Positions 43,173 through 52,926 of a stretch of DNA of 64,000 bases are shown here, piece by piece (the stretch's first letter is position 1; every line of letters starts with the position of its first letter). The position numbers and the translations under genes were made by a program. The stretch is from Neopusillimonas aromaticivorans (GTDB lineage Bacteria > Pseudomonadota > Gammaproteobacteria > Burkholderiales > Burkholderiaceae_B). Below the pieces are notes generated by a model. That model made no database searches, was not told the origin of the DNA, and saw nothing but the letters and a program-made list of their open reading frames with translations. The DNA lies in the NCBI RefSeq assembly GCF_030344915.1, contig NZ_CP128233.1, positions 620,001-684,000 of the forward strand, given 5' to 3'.

Positions 43173-43676
43173 TCACGACGACTCGAGTTCGGTGTCGGGA
43201 AGCACCAGATAAATCAGAACCAGCATGATCGTGACCAGAAAACGAAAGGCTGACGGCACGCCGTTCCAGGTGGCCGACATCCACATGCCGAACCACTCAC
43301 CACCAATGGACATGAAGCCGGCCTGCCAGACCAGAAAACCAAGCGATAGCCCGCACACCGCCACGCTTTTCGCCCGGTTGAACTCGCGTGATGAGGCCTT
43401 AACGACGGTCAGTAAACGCCACGCACCCCACCCGCACAACAGCGCAGTCAAAGCCTCAAGGCCGATGATCAGGATGTAAGCCGCATGATGCAACCAGGGC
43501 GACTTTATGGCACGATAGCCAATGGTTGCGTCGGGAAATACGGTATCCATCTGCAGCACATGCTGCACAAACGCAAAATTGCTACCATAGTCGGTTATGT
43601 TGCCAAATGCGACCAACGAGGCAAACAGCGCGATTGCGGCCACAAAAAGAATTTTTGAATATCGGATCGCCATCAT
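43173..43676 (-). CDS. DUF2165 inner-membrane protein
   Basis: 167 residues with four hydrophobic helices: about 7-27, 60-83 (LHHAAYILIIGLEALTALLC), 100-120 (AVCGLSLGFLVWQAGFMSIG) and 138-160 (FRFLVTIMLVLIYLVL). The conserved FGNITDYGSNFAFVQHVL and GGEWFGMWMSATWNG are DUF2165 hallmarks. Function unknown. Convergent with hslR, 36 bp apart. Confidence 0.8.
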   Translation of the reverse strand: MMAIRYSKILFVAAIALFASLVAFGNITDYGSNFAFVQHVLQMDTVFPDATIGYRAIKSPWLHHAAYILIIGLEALTALLCGWGAWRLLTVVKASSREFNRAKSVAVCGLSLGFLVWQAGFMSIGGEWFGMWMSATWNGVPSAFRFLVTIMLVLIYLVLPDTELESS

Positions 43677-43715
43677 CCCCTCGATCAGCGTGCATTAACC
43701 CCGACTATACTCACA

Positions 43716-45474
43716 ATGAACAGCACTTCCAATTTGCATGCCAGTCATACCAACCGCCCCACATCCATGACAGAACGAATTCTCGGCACGCTACGCGGGC
43801 GCCTGATCGTGCTGTTCGGAGGCGTTTCATTAGTGCTGGGCATTGTCTCCAGCGTCATTATTGAAAACCGGGCCACTCAAGCCATTGCCCGACTGAGTGA
43901 TGAACGTCTGCACGAAATAGCACGATCAATCGCCAACACACTTTCGCAAAGTCTGGTCGAGCGGCGGCGCGAAATCGAACTGGTCAGCGCGTTGCCCCAT
44001 CTGGTCTCCGGCGAATGGAACTCAGCCGCTGTTCGTACAATCATCAATGCCGTCAAAGACAGCTACCGCCCTTACGCCTGGATGGGCCTGGCCGACAGCA
44101 CGGGGCGTGTCATCGTCGCTTCGGGCGGTTTGCTGGAAGGCGTCGACGTGAGCAAGCGCCCCTGGTTCATCCACGGCAAACAACGAATCTTCACCGGTGA
44201 TGTCCACGAGGCCCTGCTGCTGGCCCGACACCTTCAACCCGATAACGCCAGTGAACCGCTTCGCTTCATCGACTTTGCGGCTCCGGTCTACGACGCCACA
44301 GGGCGTTACCTGGGCGTCGTTGCGACACATGCTCACTGGACATGGATTGCAGCCGTCATCAACGAAGGCATACGCACCGAACATCTGGCGGATGGCATCA
44401 CGGTTTTCCTGATAGACCAGAAAAACCGTGTCCTGCACCCATTCACTGGCGAAGAGAGCACCGTGGCTCCGCTCGCCCCGGACTCCTCGGCAACACCCAG
44501 CGTTGTAACGTCTGAATCCGGACAAAAATATCTGACGGCGCGCGCGAATATCGTCGGCCCCGGCGCCGAAGACCTGAACTGGTCGGTGCTGGTGCGCCAA
44601 CCCCTTGATGTCGCCTTGGGTGCGGCCACACAGCTACAACACACCATGCTTTGGCTGGGTATTGCCCTGTCGTTGCTGCTGATCATTCTGGCTGATCGTG
44701 TTGCCGTCAGCTTCAGCCGGCCATTGCAAGAACTTGAGAAAATCGCTGCACGTATCGACGGAGGCGACGAAACCACCCGCCTGTCGGCCACGCCCAGCGG
44801 TATCTATGAACTTGATTCGCTGGCGATCTCGCTTAATGGCCTGACCGGAAAACTGCTGGATCGAAAACATGCACTCGAAGCACTCAACCAGTCACTGGAA
44901 GGCCAGGTACACGCCCGAACCGCCGAACTGACCCAGTGCCAATGCCCTGCTGGCGGCCCTGGCGACCACAGATGGTCTGACAGGGGTCGCCAACCGGCGC
45001 CAATTCGACACTACCCTGCAAAATGAATGCGACCGCGCGCGCCGCAGCAAGGCACCCTTGTCACTGATCATGCTGGACATCGATTTCTTCAAGAAATACA
45101 ACGACCACTACGGACACCAGGCAGGCGATGAGTGTTTGCAAGATGTGGCCCAGGCACTCAGGGCCACGATTAACCGTCCGACAGACCTGGTGGCCCGCTA
45201 TGGGGGTGAAGAGTTTGCGGTTATATTGCCCGGCACAGCGCTTGAAGACGCGTGCACGATCGCCGAAAAACTGAACGCCGCCATTGTCGCACTTGACCGC
45301 CCGCACGCCGATTCGCCACTGGGTCGCGTCACGATCAGCCTCGGTGTTGCGGTACTGTCTCCCGGGCAAGATCATGACGCAACCCATCTGGTGTCGCAGG
45401 CCGATACCGCCCTGTATGCGGCGAAAACAGCCGGGCGAAACCAGTTTTGTGCGTGGAAGGCACCAGACGCGTGA
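43716..45474 (+). CDS. Diguanylate cyclase with periplasmic Cache sensor (one frame break)
   Basis: A membrane c-di-GMP synthase: helix about 28-50, periplasmic dCache-like sensor (about 52-305; RPYAWMGLADSTGRVIVASG, KRPWFIHGKQ), helix about 307-330, HAMP (about 330-385), short coil, GGDEF (about 425-580). The active site is GGEEF, with an RxxD site (RPTD) five residues before. The break at 44935-44940 joins RTAELTQ to ANALLAALATTDGLTG and needs one base removed or two added, unlike most breaks here. About 585 residues. ATG 43767 is an alternative start; neither has a good ribosome-binding site. Confidence 0.87.
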
Positions 45475-45534
45475 TTGCAACCCGAAAACCACCGGCTTGC
45501 CTGGGTTAGGCACAACACGCCAGCGGGCTGGGCA

Positions 45535-46437
45535 TCAGACCAAAACGACCCTGTCTTTGCCCTGGCTTTTGGCATCATAGAGCGCGCGATCTGCCCGTTT
45601 AAGTGCGTCCTCGTAAGATCGGTCGGCTGGCAACATGGTGGTTACACCAATGCTGGCTGTAACTACCGCGCCTTCCGCTGAAAACCGGCCTAGCGCCCTT
45701 CTGAGGGCATGGTGCAAACGCTCAGCAAACTGAGCAGCCTGCTCAGGGCCGGTGTTGGGCAAGGCCACCACAAACTCATCACCACCATAGCGACAAACCG
45801 TATCCGTTTGCCGGAACGCTGAACGGCAAACGTCGGCCACCGTCCGGATTATTTCGTCCCCGGCATGATGCCCCTGGGTATCGTTGATTATCTTGAAATT
45901 GTCCAGATCAAAGATGAACACCGACGTAGGCACCGCATGCCGTGCCGATGACTCATGGAGACGCACCAGGTCGTTTTCGAGCTTTCTTCGATTGAACAAA
46001 CCGGTGAGCTGATCGGTATCTCCTAATTCCCTGAGCCTGCTTTCAAGCAGATGTCGCTCTAAGATATTACTGGCGACCCAGAGAACGACGTCCTCATCGT
46101 CTACCCGAAAACTCAGCGCCTGGACCCGCCCTTCGAACCAGATCGGATCTTTCGGGCCATCATCGTCGAGACCTTTTACATCCCGATTGCTGAGTTCGTA
46201 TTCTGTAACCAGCAGCTTTCGGGATTCGAGTGCCGTGGCAATTTGTTCAAGAAACCAGTTCGCTTTCTCGGGCTTGATCACATCGGAAATATACAGGCCG
46301 ATAAGACCAGTGCCATCGTGGTAATAACGCGTGTCACGACCACCGAACACCCCAACGTATTTACCCGTGCGAGAAAGGATAAAAGCAGGATCGGGCAAGG
46401 CCTCGAGAATCAGTTCCAGTTGTTCGACATTGATCAT
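45535..46437 (-). CDS. Diguanylate cyclase with N-terminal PAS-like domain
   Basis: 300 residues, cytoplasmic, intact frame. A PAS-like domain (about 1-130; LELILEALPDPAFILSRTGK) precedes a GGDEF domain with DQLTGLFNRRKLENDL, FDLDNFKIINDTQGHHAGDE and active site RYGGDEF; an RxxD inhibitory site (RQTD) is present. It faces the neighbouring cyclase convergently (60 bp between stops). Signal sensed is unknown. Confidence 0.92.
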   Translation of the reverse strand: MINVEQLELILEALPDPAFILSRTGKYVGVFGGRDTRYYHDGTGLIGLYISDVIKPEKANWFLEQIATALESRKLLVTEYELSNRDVKGLDDDGPKDPIWFEGRVQALSFRVDDEDVVLWVASNILERHLLESRLRELGDTDQLTGLFNRRKLENDLVRLHESSARHAVPTSVFIFDLDNFKIINDTQGHHAGDEIIRTVADVCRSAFRQTDTVCRYGGDEFVVALPNTGPEQAAQFAERLHHALRRALGRFSAEGAVVTASIGVTTMLPADRSYEDALKRADRALYDAKSQGKDRVVLV

Positions 46438-46710
46438 GAGGCAATTCTTAGACGCCGTTTATTTCACGACTGAGCATTGTATTAAAAAAGATTACGAATC
46501 GGGACAACACTATGTCACGACAAACTTAAAGTGGATCAGGGCTATGACCGTACCGCCAACAGGCGATGCTCGTCAATCAACAACAACCCCAATAGTACAG
46601 GCCTGCGTTCCATGTCAAAAATAAATGGCTTTTGCCTGACAACAGAACCTGGCCGCCATGGCGGCACGCCTGAAATGTTGATTAATCAATAAGATACTGG
46701 AGAAGTCAAA

Positions 46711-47672
46711 ATGAAACGATTCGCCATCACCTTACTCAGTTGTGCACTTTCCGTCGGTACCCTTACGTCAGTGAACGCGGCTGAGCCCAAAACCGCTGAA
46801 TTAGCCCCAAAAGGCGAAATCGTCTTTCTGAACTACACACAGGCCGAACTTGATCGCAATTACGACCAGGGGCATGGGCTCCGAATCTTGGGCAAATACT
46901 GAAACGTTACGACGCCCGCAGCGAACTCACACGGCAACGCCTGGGCAAGCCTGAAACCTTCGCCTATGGCGACGACAAAGTCGAAACCTTTGACCTGTTT
47001 CGCGCCAAAGCCGACAAAGCCCCGCTGCATGTCTTCATCCACGGCGGTGCATGGCGCGCCGGAAAAGCCAGCAGCTACCACTTCCCCGCTGAAATGTTCC
47101 TCGACAATGGCGTGAGTTATATCGGACTGGACTTTGGCAACGTGCAAGACATCGGCCTTGACGGCATGGTGGCGCAACTGCGCAAGGCGTTAGCTTATAT
47201 CCACAAAAATGCTGAAAAACTGGGCATCGACCCGAAACAGATCTATATTTCCGGACACTCATCCGGCGCCCATCTGGGTGGCGTCATCCTGACAACCGAT
47301 TGGTCAAAACTAGGTGTTCCGCAAGACATCATCAAAGGCGCGACACTCATTTCTGGCATGTATGACCTGAAACCGGTTCGTCAGTCTGCCCGCTCATCCT
47401 ACGTGCCGTTTACAGATGACATTGAAAACACCATGAGCACCCAACGCCACCTTAACCAGATCAACACCCCCATCATACTGGCCTATGGCGGCCTGGAAAC
47501 CGATGAATTCAAGCGCCAGACCAAAGACTTCGCAGACGCCATGAAAAAGGCGAACAAACCTGTTGAATTGATTTTCTCTGAGTTTTCAAATCACTTCGAA
47601 ATCATGGATGACTTCGGTAACCCCTACGGGCCTGTCTCTGCTGCTACATTGAAACAGATCAAAGGCAAATAA
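46711..47672 (+). CDS. Exported alpha/beta hydrolase (esterase/BD-FAE-like, one frameshift)
   Basis: 320 residues after adding one G in the run 46869-46872. Signal peptide MKRFAITLLSCALSVGTLTS to VNA-AEP; a sequence with NYTQAELDRNYDQ; the oxyanion motif HVFIHGGAWRAGKASSYHFP (HGG); nucleophile elbow ISGHSSGAHLGG (G-H-S-S-G) near residue 180; late His in FSNHFEIMDDFG. The HGGAW-type oxyanion and fold resemble kynurenine formamidase/BD-FAE esterases. Substrate unknown. AT-rich promoter region 46438-46710 otherwise empty. Confidence 0.82.
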
Positions 47673-47784
47673 CCGGCATCATTGCTTTTGATCGGCGGGT
47701 GGCCGTGGTTTTGACATGCCCACTCGCTAACCGTACCAGCACAGGCAGATTGGGTCGCATGCTCCTAAAACCAACTGACAGCAT

Positions 47785-47816
47785 CAGACTGTTTAGTCTG
47801 GTAGACCTTTTACCAG
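47785..47816. terminator. Overlapping hairpins at the 3' end of the arsenic block
   Basis: CAGACT/AGTCTG with a GTTT loop (47785-47800) and CTGGTA/TACCAG with a 7-nt loop (47798-47816) share three bases and cannot form together. They lie about 65 bp after the last gene of the block. No T tract, so a terminator role is only possible. 47673-47784 holds nothing recognised. Confidence 0.35.
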
Positions 47817-47879
47817 TGCCTTGAGAGTTTTGCCTTGGATGATTCCTTGTCGTTAAAAGCCAGCAAGACCACAGAAAAA

Positions 47880-48116
47880 TCAGGTTCGCAACCAGACCTG
47901 AACTTCAGCCTTCGTTGGAATTCGACCGCTCGAGACCACTTTCTCGTTGATCACCAGACCGGGGGTCGCGAGTAGGTCGTACTGCATGATTTCTTTCATG
48001 TCGGTAACTTTCAAAAACTCGACTTCAATGGAAGCCTCTTTGGCGGCATCCCGCGCAACCGCTTCCAGTTTTTTACAGTTGGCACAGCCTGAGCCTAAAA
48101 TTTTAACGGTCAACAT
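47880..48116 (-). CDS. Small thioredoxin-fold CXXC protein
   Basis: 78 residues, the redox-active disulfide type of small thioredoxin-like protein: LGSGCANCKKLEAVARDAA holds the CANC active site near residues 11-14; cis-proline region LATPGLVINEKVVSSG follows. Such proteins are repeatedly found next to ArsP/DUF318 permeases, as here (36 bp after the permease), and probably act as thiol reductant or metal-handling partner. Last gene of the arsenic block. Confidence 0.85.
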   Translation of the reverse strand: MLTVKILGSGCANCKKLEAVARDAAKEASIEVEFLKVTDMKEIMQYDLLATPGLVINEKVVSSGRIPTKAEVQVWLRT

Positions 48117-48152
48117 AACGTCTCCTTAGTAATAAAACAGACGCGCTCAGCG

Positions 48153-49586
48153 TCAATGAACTGCTCGAGAAAGCTTGCGCATAAGCAGCCCGAACACGAT
48201 TGCGGCAGCGCCAAGACCCATAGCCATATTCAGGGCAGAGACCCCATCGACCCATGCACCATAGGTCAACCCTGAAATGACGCTGAACAAGGCAACCCAG
48301 CCGACATAGGCAAAAGTTTTGGTGCGGCCAATAACCGCAATGACCATCAGCATGCTTTGCAAGCTGAGTTCCGGATCTGCCATCAGATACGCCAGCAACG
48401 GGCCGGGGTGCATGCCCAGGTCCAGGAACATCTTGGCAACAGGCACCTCGACCAAGGTCGGGAAGTACATGAACACCCCAAAGAAAACCGCCACGATATT
48501 GGCTGTGACACTGTTGGTGCCCGCCAGCGTTTCAATCCACTCAGGTTGGATAATTTGACGCACGATGCCCACAATGAACACACCCACCACCAACAAACCG
48601 AAAATCTGCTTCACAAAGCGCCAGGACTCCCAAAGCCAGGCCTGACGCTCATCAGTATCAAGTTTCATCGCGTAGGTTCTGACAAGCCACAAACACAGGC
48701 CCACAGCAAAGAAACGGCCAGTGAAAGCAACGTCCAGGCCTTCAGCGGTAGGCGTCACGCGTAGTGCGGCCACCAGCAATGTCGCGCCGGCCAGCCCTAA
48801 GGTCGTCAAGGTCCAGCGATTGGCGCCCTCAATGATATTTTCCAGGCCCTTCCAGGCTGTCGCGGCAATCAGCAATAACAACACAATCAAGACTGAGCCC
48901 TGAAAGGTCACCCCTTCTTCGCCTTTCGCCGTGTCATACGGCACCCAGCTGAACAGTGTGTTCTGCCAATCAAGCGCCCACCCGACGGGTAAATGCATCG
49001 TCGCCAGCGTCGCCGTCAAAGGCCAAAGTTTCAGGGTTCCAGCAATAAGAAGTGCCACCAGAGACAATAGCAAACCCAGCGCTACCGGGTTCATGCTAGC
49101 TTTTTGGGCGAACATGGTATCGGTCTGAGCATCATGATTCGCATCGTCCTGGCGAAACAATATCGCCATCAATAGCCCGATGCCGATACCAAACAACAAG
49201 CAAAGCAAAAACCTTGCCGCAGCAAACTCGGGTCCCAAAATGCTGCCGGTATACGCAAGCGCCATGATGTTGCCTGCCGGGGCAAAGAACAGGAACGTAA
49301 TGGCTGGACCAATACCCGCCCCTTTACGATAGATACCCGCAAACAAAGGCACGATTGTGCACGAGCAAACCGCAAGCAGCGAACCGGCTGCGGCCGCCGC
49401 AGGGTAAGAGATATGGGCAGGCGTCTTCCGCCCCAACCAGCGTGTGATGCTGGCTTTCGGTATGAGTGAAGCCATAGCCCCGGCAATAAAAAATGCCGGT
49501 AACAGGCAAAGCAACACGTGAGCTGCCAGATAGGCGGCCAGGTTGCCAGCGCCGCCACTCAACAAGAGCAAGGCGTAATCCATCAA
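48153..49586 (-). CDS. ArsP-like permease (DUF318)
   Basis: 477 residues, about ten membrane helices in two halves. First half: ITRWLGRKTPAHISYPAAAA, AVCSCTIVPLFAGIYRKGAG (conserved C-S-C), FLFFAPAGNIMALAYTG. Second half: FFGVFMYFPTLVEVPVAKMF, LMADPELSLQSMLMVIAVIG. A hydrophilic loop of about 25 residues follows the first half. Family members include ArsP, which exports trivalent organoarsenicals, but many have no known substrate. Between arsD-like and CXXC genes. Intact. Confidence 0.8.
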   Translation of the reverse strand: MMDYALLLLSGGAGNLAAYLAAHVLLCLLPAFFIAGAMASLIPKASITRWLGRKTPAHISYPAAAAAGSLLAVCSCTIVPLFAGIYRKGAGIGPAITFLFFAPAGNIMALAYTGSILGPEFAAARFLLCLLFGIGIGLLMAILFRQDDANHDAQTDTMFAQKASMNPVALGLLLSLVALLIAGTLKLWPLTATLATMHLPVGWALDWQNTLFSWVPYDTAKGEEGVTFQGSVLIVLLLLIAATAWKGLENIIEGANRWTLTTLGLAGATLLVAALRVTPTAEGLDVAFTGRFFAVGLCLWLVRTYAMKLDTDERQAWLWESWRFVKQIFGLLVVGVFIVGIVRQIIQPEWIETLAGTNSVTANIVAVFFGVFMYFPTLVEVPVAKMFLDLGMHPGPLLAYLMADPELSLQSMLMVIAVIGRTKTFAYVGWVALFSVISGLTYGAWVDGVSALNMAMGLGAAAIVFGLLMRKLSRAVH

Positions 49587-49610
49587 CAGTTACCTCGAAA
49601 ATGAATCGGA

Positions 49611-49919
49611 CTACGCATTAACACCAATCCAACGGGCCAGTTCAATGCGTTGAGGGTAGCGCCCAACCAGCGCAATTTCACCATTAACCAGCGTCAGTGG
49701 AAGCGCATCCTGGCCTGAACGTTCGATGAATTCCTTTACGACCAGATTTTCCCTGAATGCAGCGGCCTGTTGCGAAAGATTGAAGCGTTCAACCTGAGCA
49801 CCCGTCCGTTTGGCCCATTCAACGTCAGCCTCAATCTCAAGTAGAGCCTGGTCGACGTCATTGCCGTCGGTCTCTTCGCTGCAACACACTGTATTTTCGA
49901 ATATGTAAATAGTCTTCAT
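49611..49919 (-). CDS. arsD: ArsD-like arsenic metallochaperone lacking Cys18
   Basis: ArsD passes As(III) to the ArsA ATPase and is a weak repressor. The 102-residue product aligns along its length: vicinal Cys12-Cys13 (TVCCSEETDG), DVDQALLEIEADVEWAKR, VERFNLSQQAAAFRENLVVK, LPLTLVNGEIALVGRYPQ. The third ligand of the E. coli protein, Cys18, is Asp here, and the C-terminal cysteine pairs are absent. No arsA is in the window; the next gene is an ArsP-like permease. A separate promoter is possible in the 168-bp gap upstream. Confidence 0.85.
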   Translation of the reverse strand: MKTIYIFENTVCCSEETDGNDVDQALLEIEADVEWAKRTGAQVERFNLSQQAAAFRENLVVKEFIERSGQDALPLTLVNGEIALVGRYPQRIELARWIGVNA

Positions 49920-50087
49920 TGCGTTCTCCCCTTTCCAGCGTCGACAGGCTTATCGAGCGCCATTTGTGAATGTGCCTTGCCGCCACTCGATCCGGCGACA
50001 GACGTTTTTGTATGAGCATAGTTAACAGATCTGATGGCCCACTATGACCCCGCTTAAGAAGCATCCGCAGCTATGTTGACTTGGCCG

Positions 50088-51014
50088 TCAATGGACATAC
50101 TTGAGATGGCTTGAGTCCAACCGGTTCAACTGACAGTCCTGCGTAAACTGTGTGGACTCACACTGAATCGTGACATGTTCAATGTGAAACTCTACCGCAA
50201 GAAGATGAATGACATCAGCAAGGATTTCATCCGACTGGCACACCTGCTCTAGTGTCAGATGTGCCGTCAGCGCCGTCTCGGTCGTGCTCAGATTCCACAC
50301 GTGAAGATCATGAAGTGCTCTAACGCCCGGAGTTTCAAGCAAAGCGTTCTGTATTGCATTTAGATCAACCGAGTCAGGCACGCCATCAAAAAGCATATGC
50401 AATGATTGCTTGAAAAGCGACAACGTGGCGATCACGATGACAATTGCAATAACAAGGCTGACGACCGGATCCAGCTGAGTCCAACCCAACCACAAAGCGA
50501 AAGCACCACTGACCACAACGACCAAAGATACGAAGGCGTCAGCGGCCATATGTAAAAAAGCACCACGAATGTTGAGGTCAGAGCGGCTGCCGCGCATAAA
50601 TAGCCATGCAGTGATTGCGTTGATAATGACACCTACACCGGCGACCACCATCACGGTTTCTGCGTTTAGCTCACCTGGTTCGCCAAAACGGGAAATAGCC
50701 TCGGTGGCGAGCGAGCCCATAGCGATAAGCAGAAATACCGCGTTAGCAAAACTGGCCAATATTGAGGCTTTTCTCCACCCATAGGTATGTCGCACATTGG
50801 GACGCAACTTTGCAACGCCATAAGCAACCCATGCCAGCAGTAGGCCCGCGACATCACTCAGGTTATGTGCCGCATCTGCCAGCAATGCCAATGAGTTGGC
50901 ATGCCACCCATAGAATGCCTCAATCAACACAAAAAACAGATTCAGACTGATTCCCAATGCGAAGGCTTGACCATAGGAAGGCTGCTCTGTTGCGTGACTG
51001 TGTGTATGTGTCAT
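50088..51014 (-). CDS. Cation diffusion facilitator (CzcD/ZitB type)
   Basis: 308 residues, six-helix CDF antiporter that exports Zn(II) or related divalent metals. Histidine-rich start (MTHTHSHATEQ); metal site HxxxD/DxxxD motifs LLADAAHNLSDV in helix 2 and HMAADAFVSL in helix 5; soluble C-terminal domain (LHDLHVWNLSTTETALTAHL). It overlaps the arsO stop by four bases (ATGA), so it is translationally coupled to an arsenic gene, an unusual partner. Confidence 0.9.
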   Translation of the reverse strand: MTHTHSHATEQPSYGQAFALGISLNLFFVLIEAFYGWHANSLALLADAAHNLSDVAGLLLAWVAYGVAKLRPNVRHTYGWRKASILASFANAVFLLIAMGSLATEAISRFGEPGELNAETVMVVAGVGVIINAITAWLFMRGSRSDLNIRGAFLHMAADAFVSLVVVVSGAFALWLGWTQLDPVVSLVIAIVIVIATLSLFKQSLHMLFDGVPDSVDLNAIQNALLETPGVRALHDLHVWNLSTTETALTAHLTLEQVCQSDEILADVIHLLAVEFHIEHVTIQCESTQFTQDCQLNRLDSSHLKYVH

Positions 51015-52098
51015 TGCGGAGCAACTTTATTTGTTAGCGCTTGAGCAATTTCTGCAACGCTGCTCCGGGCGGCACGCATAACGCCCGCCAACGTGGCAGA
51101 CGCTGGGCCGGTCCAATCACCGTAGCCTACAAGCCACAGGCGGGGTTCCTTGATGCAATGGCCTTCCTTAACCAACACTTTGCCGTCAGCCTCAATAACC
51201 CCCAACCTCGCGAGATGTTGCAACGCAGGTCGAAACCCCGTGCACCACACCACAGCATCAATCTCCTGATGCCGTCCATCATCCCATTCAATACCGGTTT
51301 CAGTGAACCTTGAAAATGGACGATCAGCAACTAACACGTCTCGGTCCCTCGCTTCTCGCACGGGTGGCACCATCACAATATCGCCTAGACCGCCAACAGG
51401 GTGATCAACGGTTCGCCCTTCCTTCTGGGCCAACCAGCGTTCAGTCGCGCGCTCAAACAGTACCCGACCGTCAACATCGTCAGGCAAAAAAACCGGGGGA
51501 GATGGCGTAATCCAGAATGTTTGGGCAACTTTCGACAGTTCAGCCAGAATCTGGGCACCCGAGTTACCACCACCAACGACAGCCACTCGCTGGTTTCGGT
51601 ACGATTCTGCATCGACATAAAACGCGGAGTGCAGCTGCTTGCCCGTGAACAGGTCGGATCCGGGATACTCAGGAATGTAAGGGTTGCTCCAGTTGCCCGT
51701 CGCGCTGACGACAGCGCGACTTTGCCAGATGCCTTTGTCAGTATGAGTCAGAAAGAACTGACCGTTCCTTGATATTGTCTGTACCTGTACAGGCCGCTTT
51801 ACGGGAACCTCGTACCGAGCTTCATAACGAGTGAAATAATCCAGCACCTCGTCACGAGACGGATATAGCCCCGATGTAGATGCTGGCATGGGCCAACCTG
51901 GCAAAGAACTCCAGTTCGCGGGCGAAAAGAGACGTAATGATTTCCAGCCATGCTGCCAGGCACCACCAGGTTGCGTCTGGTTGTCCAGCACGACAAATGA
52001 CAAATCTGTCCGACGCAGAAAATAAGTACACGCCAGCCCCGCTTGCCCCCACCAATGATGACTACATCAGCATACATGTCGTTATTGGTCGATGTCAT
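51011..52098 (-). CDS. arsO: ArsO-like flavin-containing monooxygenase (one frameshift)
   Basis: FAD/NADPH monooxygenase of the family found in ars operons. One G missing in the run 52046-52050 breaks the FAD motif; repaired it reads IIGGGQAGLACTYFLRRTDL and totals 362 residues. Other marks: WSNPYIPEYPG, the FMO-like FTGKQLHSAFY, the NADPH Rossmann VAVVGGGNSGAQI and WCTGFRPAL. Its chemistry on arsenicals is not firmly established. Start ATG 52098, 62 bp after arsH. Confidence 0.85.
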
Positions 52099-52160
52099 TG
52101 TGATGTTCCTTCGGAATCTATGTCGCCATCAAAAAGCGCAATCAGATTGGAATGAGGCAT

Positions 52161-52900
52161 TCAGATCTTGGCCTGATTGACGCGCTGGGTCAGTGCTTCA
52201 GCGCTTTCTTTACGTTCACTATACCGATCAACCAGATAGGGTGCTAAATCTCGCGTCAACAAGGTGAATTTCACCAGCTCCTCCACCACATCGACAACAC
52301 GGTCGTAGTAACTTGAGGGTTTCATGCGATTCGTGTCATCGAATTCTTGATACGCCTTGGCAACTGAAGACTGGTTTGGAATGGTCAGCATCCGCATCCA
52401 ACGCCCCAAGACACGCATCTGATTCACCGCATTAAAGGACTGGCTTCCCCGCTCACTTGCATGACGGCAAGCGTCTTGCCTTGGGTCGGACGAATGGCCC
52501 CTATAGACAAGGGGATCCAGTCAATTTGAGCTTTCATGATGCCTGTCATAGCGCCATGGCGTTCTGGTGAGCACCAGACCATACCTTCGCACCACTGAAC
52601 AAGATTTCGAAGCTCTTCTACCTTAGGATGAGTTTCTGGCGCATCATCAGGCAAAGGCAGCCCAGTGGGATTGAATAACCTCGGCTCCGCACCCATGGCC
52701 CTGAGCAAGCGGGCAGCCTCTTCAGCTAACAAGCGACTGAAAGATCGTTCTCTAAGCGATCCATACAAGAGCAGAATCCGTGGCGGATGACTGGATTGAA
52801 GAGGGTTACGCATTTTTTCTATGGCTGGCACAGAGAAATGCTCTGGCACCACCGCTGGCAGTTCGCTCTCCAAGCCCACAATCGCGTTTTCATTTGTCAT
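52161..52900 (-). CDS. arsH: ArsH, NADPH-dependent FMN oxidoreductase (one frameshift)
   Basis: Oxidises trivalent organoarsenicals to less toxic pentavalent forms. One base missing in the run 52447-52450; repaired, MQVSGGSQSFNAVNQMRVLG joins both parts, 246 residues. Marks: LLYGSLRERSFSRLLAEEAA (FMN-binding GSLRxxSxSR), GMVWCSPERHGAMTGIMKAQ, and LTIPNQSSVAKAYQEFD. Between acr3 and arsO. Confidence 0.93.
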
Positions 52901-52926
52901 GGCAGCATCAACCTTCGTCGTCTATC

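Noticed and set aside
49858..50064. 68-codon frame ahead of arsD
   Set aside because: Overlaps the arsD start in another frame and matches nothing; treated as leader.
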